Source: DATKSG01 sp035531775 (GTDB lineage Bacteria > Actinomycetota > Acidimicrobiia > Acidimicrobiales > UBA8190). From it: a stretch of DNA of 43,944 bases. The notes below the pieces were generated by a model that saw only the letters and a list, made by a program, of their open reading frames with translations, ran no database searches and was not told where the DNA came from. The stretch lies in contig DATKSG010000011.1 in the NCBI GenBank assembly GCA_035531775.1, positions 1-43,944 of the forward strand. The letters run 5' to 3'. The first letter of the stretch is position 1. The number at the start of each line of letters is the position of its first letter. The position numbers and the translations under genes were made by a program. This document shows positions 40,443-43,944 of this stretch, piece by piece.

Positions 40443-40688
40443 ATGAGCTTGATCGTGCTGGGAGTGGCACTCGAAGCGCTGCTGTTCCTGGGCGTGGGCC
40501 TCGGGTTGCGTTCGGGACGCACCACACGGCGCCGGCAGGAGGACCGCTTCGCCCGGGCTGCCGCCGATGCCCGTCGCCTGGCCCACAACGCCCTGATCGT
40601 CGACGCCAGCATCGCCGAGCTCTCCGAGCTCGTCATCGAGGAGTCCCTTCGCGAGATGGGCATGGAGTGGATGGCTGAGCCCATCTGA
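40443..40688 (+). CDS. Small single-pass membrane protein
   Basis: 81 residues from ATG 40443, which has a GAGGGGGG Shine-Dalgarno in front. One TM helix (IVLGVALEALLFLGVGLGL), then a basic stretch (RSGRTTRRRQEDRFARAA) and a helical tail ending MGMEWMAEPI. I recognise no family. A GTG at 40389 would add 18 residues, but they have no visible function and the ATG has the better ribosome site. It lies upstream of the WS/DGAT gene and is probably separate from it, since that gene has its own -10. Confidence 0.65.
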   Translation: MSLIVLGVALEALLFLGVGLGLRSGRTTRRRQEDRFARAAADARRLAHNALIVDASIAELSELVIEESLREMGMEWMAEPI

Positions 40689-40717
40689 TCGACCCGGCGG
40701 GGCCAATGGCCCCGCCA

Positions 40718-40723
40718 TATGCT
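40718..40723 (+). promoter_or_regulatory. -10 element of the WS/DGAT gene
   Basis: TATGCT on the plus strand, 6 nt before the ATG at 40730; leaderless transcript predicted. Confidence 0.5.
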
Positions 40724-40729
40724 CGGCCC

Positions 40730-42181
40730 ATGGAACGCCTCGGTGGCCTCGACGCCGCCTTTCTCTACTTCGAGACGCCCAGCATGCACATGCACGTGTG
40801 CGGGCTGCTCGTGCTCGACCCCTCAACCATGGAGGGGGGCTACTCCTTCGACCGCATCCGTCAGATGCTCCTCGAGCGTCACCCTCTCATGCCGAGCATG
40901 AGCCGCAAGCTGGCCGTGCCGCCGTTCAACCTGGGCCGCCCGTACTGGGTGAAGGACCCCGACTTCGACATCGACTACCACCTGCGCCGAATCGGGCTGC
41001 CGTCACCGGGCGGCGACCGGGAGCTGGCCGCCTTGGCCGGCGACATCGCCAGCCGGCCCCTCGACCGGGCCCGGCCCCTGTGGGAGATGTGGGTCATCGA
41101 GGGACTGGCCGACGGCAACGTGGCGCTGTTCGCCAAGATGCACCACTCGACCATCGACGGCATCTCGGGCGCCAACATGATGGTGTACCTCTTCGACCTC
41201 GAAGCTCACCCGTCGGCTCCTCCGGCTATCCCCGAGGACAGCCCGGCCGAGCGCATGCCCAGCGACGCCGAGCTGCTCGGCCGCGGTGCGCTCGAAACTC
41301 TGGCCCGTCCGGTGGAGATGGCCCGGCTCCTGCCGCGCACGGCGCTCAAGGTCGGCTCGATGCTGTGGAGTGCGGGGCGCCGCCGGGGCCAGGGTCTGGC
41401 CGCCCCCTTCACCGCCCCGCGCACCTCGTTCAATGCGGCAGTGACACCGCATCGCACCATCGCCTTCACCGAGGTGAAGCTGGAGGACGTGAAGACGGTG
41501 AAGGACGCCTTGGGCGTGAAGGTCAACGATGTGGTCACGGCGGTGGTGAGCGGGGCACTGCGTCGGTACCTCGAAGCCCGCCACGAGCTGCCCGAGAAGT
41601 CGCTCATCTCGGCCATCCCGGTGTCGGTGCACGACGAGACCGGTGGGCTCGAGGGCAGTACCAAAGTGTCGGTGATGTTCTCGAGCCTCATGACCGACGT
41701 GGCCGATCCGGTGGAGCGGATCCGGGCCATCGCCGAGACCAACGTCCAGGCCAAGGAGCTGCACAAGATGGTGGGGGCCGACACCCTGATGCAGTGGGCC
41801 GAGCATGCCGCCCCCAACACCTTCTCCTTGGCCGCCCGGCTGTACTCGAGCCTGCGGTTGTCGGACCGTCACCCCGTGGTGCACAACCTGATCATCTCGA
41901 ACGTGCCCGGGCCGCCCATCCCCCTCTACATGGCCGGCGCCCGTCTGGTCGGTCTGTACCCGCTCGGGCCCATCATGGACGGCGCCGGGTTGAACGTGAC
42001 CGTGCTGTCGAACGAAGACCGCATCGGCTTCGGCTTCATCGCCTGTCGCGAGTTGATCCCCGACCTGTGGGTGCTGGCCGACGACATCCCGGCTGCTCTC
42101 GGCGAGTTGGTGGCGGCCGCCGGCGCGCCGGGCGCCACCGGCGGCGCTGGCTCCGCCTCAGCGGGGTCGAGCCAGGCCTGA
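40730..42181 (+). CDS. Wax ester synthase/diacylglycerol acyltransferase (WS/DGAT)
   Basis: This 483-residue protein has the active-site HHxxxDG: H138-H139-S-T-I-D143-G (MHHSTIDGIS). The N-terminus MERLGGLDAAFLYFETP and the FNAAVTPHRTIAFTEVKLED, VKVNDVVTAVVSGALRRYL and NLIISNVPGPPIPLY blocks are family signatures. It should transfer acyl-CoA to diacylglycerol or long-chain alcohols to form storage triacylglycerol or wax ester. ATG 40730 is preferred over upstream in-frame codons (to 40706). The 3' end overlaps a convergent alpha/beta hydrolase by 24 bp. Confidence 0.95.
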   Translation: MERLGGLDAAFLYFETPSMHMHVCGLLVLDPSTMEGGYSFDRIRQMLLERHPLMPSMSRKLAVPPFNLGRPYWVKDPDFDIDYHLRRIGLPSPGGDRELAALAGDIASRPLDRARPLWEMWVIEGLADGNVALFAKMHHSTIDGISGANMMVYLFDLEAHPSAPPAIPEDSPAERMPSDAELLGRGALETLARPVEMARLLPRTALKVGSMLWSAGRRRGQGLAAPFTAPRTSFNAAVTPHRTIAFTEVKLEDVKTVKDALGVKVNDVVTAVVSGALRRYLEARHELPEKSLISAIPVSVHDETGGLEGSTKVSVMFSSLMTDVADPVERIRAIAETNVQAKELHKMVGADTLMQWAEHAAPNTFSLAARLYSSLRLSDRHPVVHNLIISNVPGPPIPLYMAGARLVGLYPLGPIMDGAGLNVTVLSNEDRIGFGFIACRELIPDLWVLADDIPAALGELVAAAGAPGATGGAGSASAGSSQA

Positions 42182-43411
42182 GCTCTCGAGCGCTCCGGTA
42201 ACGAACTGCCGGACCGCGCCGGACCAGAAGAACCCGATGTGGCCGCCCTCGTAGGTGGCCATGGGTGGGCGTCCCCAGTGCAGCCACAGCCGATGGGCGT
42301 GGCCGAAGGTGGCCATACGGTCGCCCAGGCCAGCGAAGATGAAGCGGCCCTCGGGCGGCACCTTGCACTCGAAGGACAGTGGCGACACCGCCTTGTGTAC
42401 GGCGTCGGCCTCGGGCCCGAGCACACCGGCCCGCTCGGCTCGCCGGGCGATGTGAGGCGGGCTGTGGCGGCGGAAGAGGTCGGGGAGGTCGACCACCGGG
42501 ATGCCGGCCACCACGCAGGTGAGGTCGTCCTCCAGCCCAGCCACGAGCGAGGCCACGTGCCCGCCCAGGGAGTGGCCGAACACGCCGATGCGCTCGGCGC
42601 CCTGCTCGGCTCGGAGCCAAGCCATGAGCCGGCGCACATCCCAGGCCGCCTGGGCCAGGCCGTGCATGGCGTCGACCAGGTCGATGGACATGAAGCCCTC
42701 GCCCAGGGCCTTGCCTCCCGAGCGTTGCCCGTGCATGGGCAGAACCACCACCGCCACGTTCACCCCGGCACGGGTGAGGTGCGTGGCCCGGAAGGCGTTC
42801 AGGTCCACGAGGGGGCTCGACCCCATGCCGAACCCGTGGACGCATACCAGCCACGATCCGGAGTCCGGGCCCGCAGCGCGGGCGATCCAGGCATGGGCCG
42901 TGCGGTTGGCGCCATGCGACAGCCAGCGGTCCCGGCCGGTCTCCCCCGGGTGCGGCTCCCAGGTGCTCGGGAAGGCCACGTGTTCGTAGCGCAGGCCGGG
43001 TAGGTGTGCCCGCCGGGTCACCACCAGGTCGGGCGGGGCCGGCGTGGCGTGGTAGCTCAGGGGATCGGCCGACCATCCGCGGTCCTCGCACATTGCCCGC
43101 AGTTCGGCGATCTCGGTGGCGGCGTTGGCGTAGTCGTTGCCGTGCGGGAGCAGTCGCGGGTGGCGAAAGGCGGCGATCATCACCTCGTCGAGCAGGACCT
43201 GTGCCGCCAACCGGGGTGTGGTGCGGACCGGGACGATGGTGTCGTCCCCCGCTGCGCCCGCACTTCGGGTGTTGGCCCGCGACAGAAAGGCAGCGGCGCG
43301 CGGTCCGGCGCGCAGCATGCCAACCGCTCTGGGGTCGAGGGCCACGCGTCGTGCCGCTCGCCAGGCGCCGCTCACCGCGCCCGGCAGACCCGTTGAGGCC
43401 ACTACTCCCAT
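42158..43411 (-). CDS. Alpha/beta hydrolase
   Basis: The 417-residue protein has the oxyanion-loop HGFGMG at 192-197, the nucleophile elbow GHSLGGH with S281, and a C-terminal EGGHIGFFW carrying the likely catalytic His. An acid in LGDRMATFG is plausible. The long N-terminal half (1-185) is not obviously part of the fold. It ends convergent with, and overlapping, the WS/DGAT gene, so lipid ester turnover is possible but unproven. The start is ATG 43411, 7 nt from TAGACT. Confidence 0.88.
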   Translation of the reverse strand: MGVVASTGLPGAVSGAWRAARRVALDPRAVGMLRAGPRAAAFLSRANTRSAGAAGDDTIVPVRTTPRLAAQVLLDEVMIAAFRHPRLLPHGNDYANAATEIAELRAMCEDRGWSADPLSYHATPAPPDLVVTRRAHLPGLRYEHVAFPSTWEPHPGETGRDRWLSHGANRTAHAWIARAAGPDSGSWLVCVHGFGMGSSPLVDLNAFRATHLTRAGVNVAVVVLPMHGQRSGGKALGEGFMSIDLVDAMHGLAQAAWDVRRLMAWLRAEQGAERIGVFGHSLGGHVASLVAGLEDDLTCVVAGIPVVDLPDLFRRHSPPHIARRAERAGVLGPEADAVHKAVSPLSFECKVPPEGRFIFAGLGDRMATFGHAHRLWLHWGRPPMATYEGGHIGFFWSGAVRQFVTGALESSGLARPR

Positions 43412-43416
43412 GAGGG

Positions 43417-43944
43417 TCAGTCTAGGGGTGGGTCGGTGCCTAACCCGTCATCGGGCCAGTCCTCGAACTGGATGATGCCGAGCTCCTCGTAGCGGTGGCG
43501 TAGCCAACCGTCTCCGGCGTCGAGCAAGCCGAGTTTCTTGCAATTGGGAACGATCTTGGAGAAGAGAGTGGTGCGGAAGGTCTGCTCCTCGGGCCCGGGG
43601 TCCTCGAGCTCGAGGCGGACTATGGGACGCGGGTCCACGCCTAGGAGCTCCCAGACATCGGTGTGGAACCAGCGGTTGCGCAGAGCCACCGTGGCTTCGA
43701 AGGCGAACTCCTGGCGTTCTCGGATCTCGGCGGCCGACAGGTTGGCATAGAGCTCGGTGAGCGAGAGCACACCGAAGGCCACGTGACGGGCCTCGTCGGC
43801 CATGACGTAGCGCAGAAGCTGCTTGAGGAGGGGCTCCTGAGTGGATTGGTGCATGAAGCCGAAAGCGGCCAGGGCCAGGCCCTCGACCATGATCTGCATG
43901 CCCAGGTACGTCATGTCCCAGCGCGAGTCGGCGATGATGTCGTC
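43417..43944 (-). CDS. Ferritin-like diiron protein, partial (start outside window)
   Basis: 175 C-terminal residues are visible; the frame is open to the window end. The ADEARHVAFG segment (about residues 48-57 of the visible part) is a diiron E-x2-H-type motif, and the helical pattern (SAAEIRERQEFAFEATVALR) fits a ferritin-like four-helix bundle such as AurF/acyl-ACP desaturase-like oxygenases. The N-terminal half with the first iron ligands is missing, so the exact subfamily cannot be given. Its TGA overlaps the -10 of the alpha/beta hydrolase; the hydrolase ATG is 6 bp further on, in the same direction. Confidence 0.75.
   Translation of the reverse strand, partial: DDIIADSRWDMTYLGMQIMVEGLALAAFGFMHQSTQEPLLKQLLRYVMADEARHVAFGVLSLTELYANLSAAEIRERQEFAFEATVALRNRWFHTDVWELLGVDPRPIVRLELEDPGPEEQTFRTTLFSKIVPNCKKLGLLDAGDGWLRHRYEELGIIQFEDWPDDGLGTDPPLD
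43419..43424 (-). promoter_or_regulatory. -10 element of the alpha/beta hydrolase
   Basis: TAGACT on the minus strand, 7 nt before the ATG at 43411. It overlaps the TGA stop of the ferritin-like gene. Confidence 0.5.

Overview
The window is a continuous, gene-dense stretch of a very GC-rich chromosome. It looks actinobacterial. The block nudix-pyrG, recN, nadK, tlyA and a HAD phosphatase, together with scpA-scpB-rluB, cmk and der, matches the content of the Mycobacterium tuberculosis Rv1692-Rv1713 region. Other actinobacterial traits are an Rv2578c-type radical SAM gene under a LexA box, a WS/DGAT acyltransferase, and many TANNNT -10 elements set 6-9 nt before start codons, which implies leaderless mRNAs. 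A deep actinobacterial lineage such as Acidimicrobiia is my guess; I cannot prove it from the sequence.

Layout. (1) 1-5397, plus strand: a partial secreted-type protein, then three overlapping genes for prepilin-like proteins. One is unusually large and carries two bacterial Ig-like repeats. This part is visibly less GC-rich than the rest. (2) 5503-8689, minus strand: tRNA-Pro(GGG), a 65-residue zinc-ribbon membrane protein, the ribosome-assembly GTPase Der, and a PDZ/radical SAM (DUF512) protein. (3) 8721-14403, plus strand: ispH, a small GNAT, an HD-domain protein resembling MIOX/PhnZ diiron oxygenases, a GT2 glycosyltransferase and a YfhO-like membrane protein. (4) 14382-20652, minus strand: scpA-scpB-rluB, aroH-tyrA-aroA, cmk and plsC, nearly all overlapping. 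(5) 20737-21726, plus strand: trpS. (6) 21719-30818, minus strand: HAD phosphatase, an HBHA/histone H1-like protein, tlyA, nadK, recN, pyrG, nudix, xerD, dksA-like and a site-2-protease-like M50 peptidase. (7) 30874-33785: an SOS-box-controlled radical SAM operon that includes a 43-residue gene, then an archaeal-type ATPase/DUF234 gene bracketed by two LexA-box-like palindromes. (8) 33936-43944: a membrane-anchored subtilase, a two-subunit Tat-exported GMC dehydrogenase, a flavodoxin-like protein, a Gfo/Idh/MocA oxidoreductase, a small membrane protein, a WS/DGAT acyltransferase with a convergent alpha/beta hydrolase, and a ferritin-like protein cut by the window edge.

The most notable observations are: the LexA-box/radical SAM/43-aa/HTH operon; an ATPase gene flanked by two LexA-like palindromes; leaderless promoters throughout, in three places built from the TAG stop codon of the upstream gene; an rluB frame with no canonical start codon covering its S4 domain; and the Ig-bearing pseudopilin cluster. 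No gene-free gap longer than 300 bases exists, and I saw no IS element, CRISPR array or prophage.
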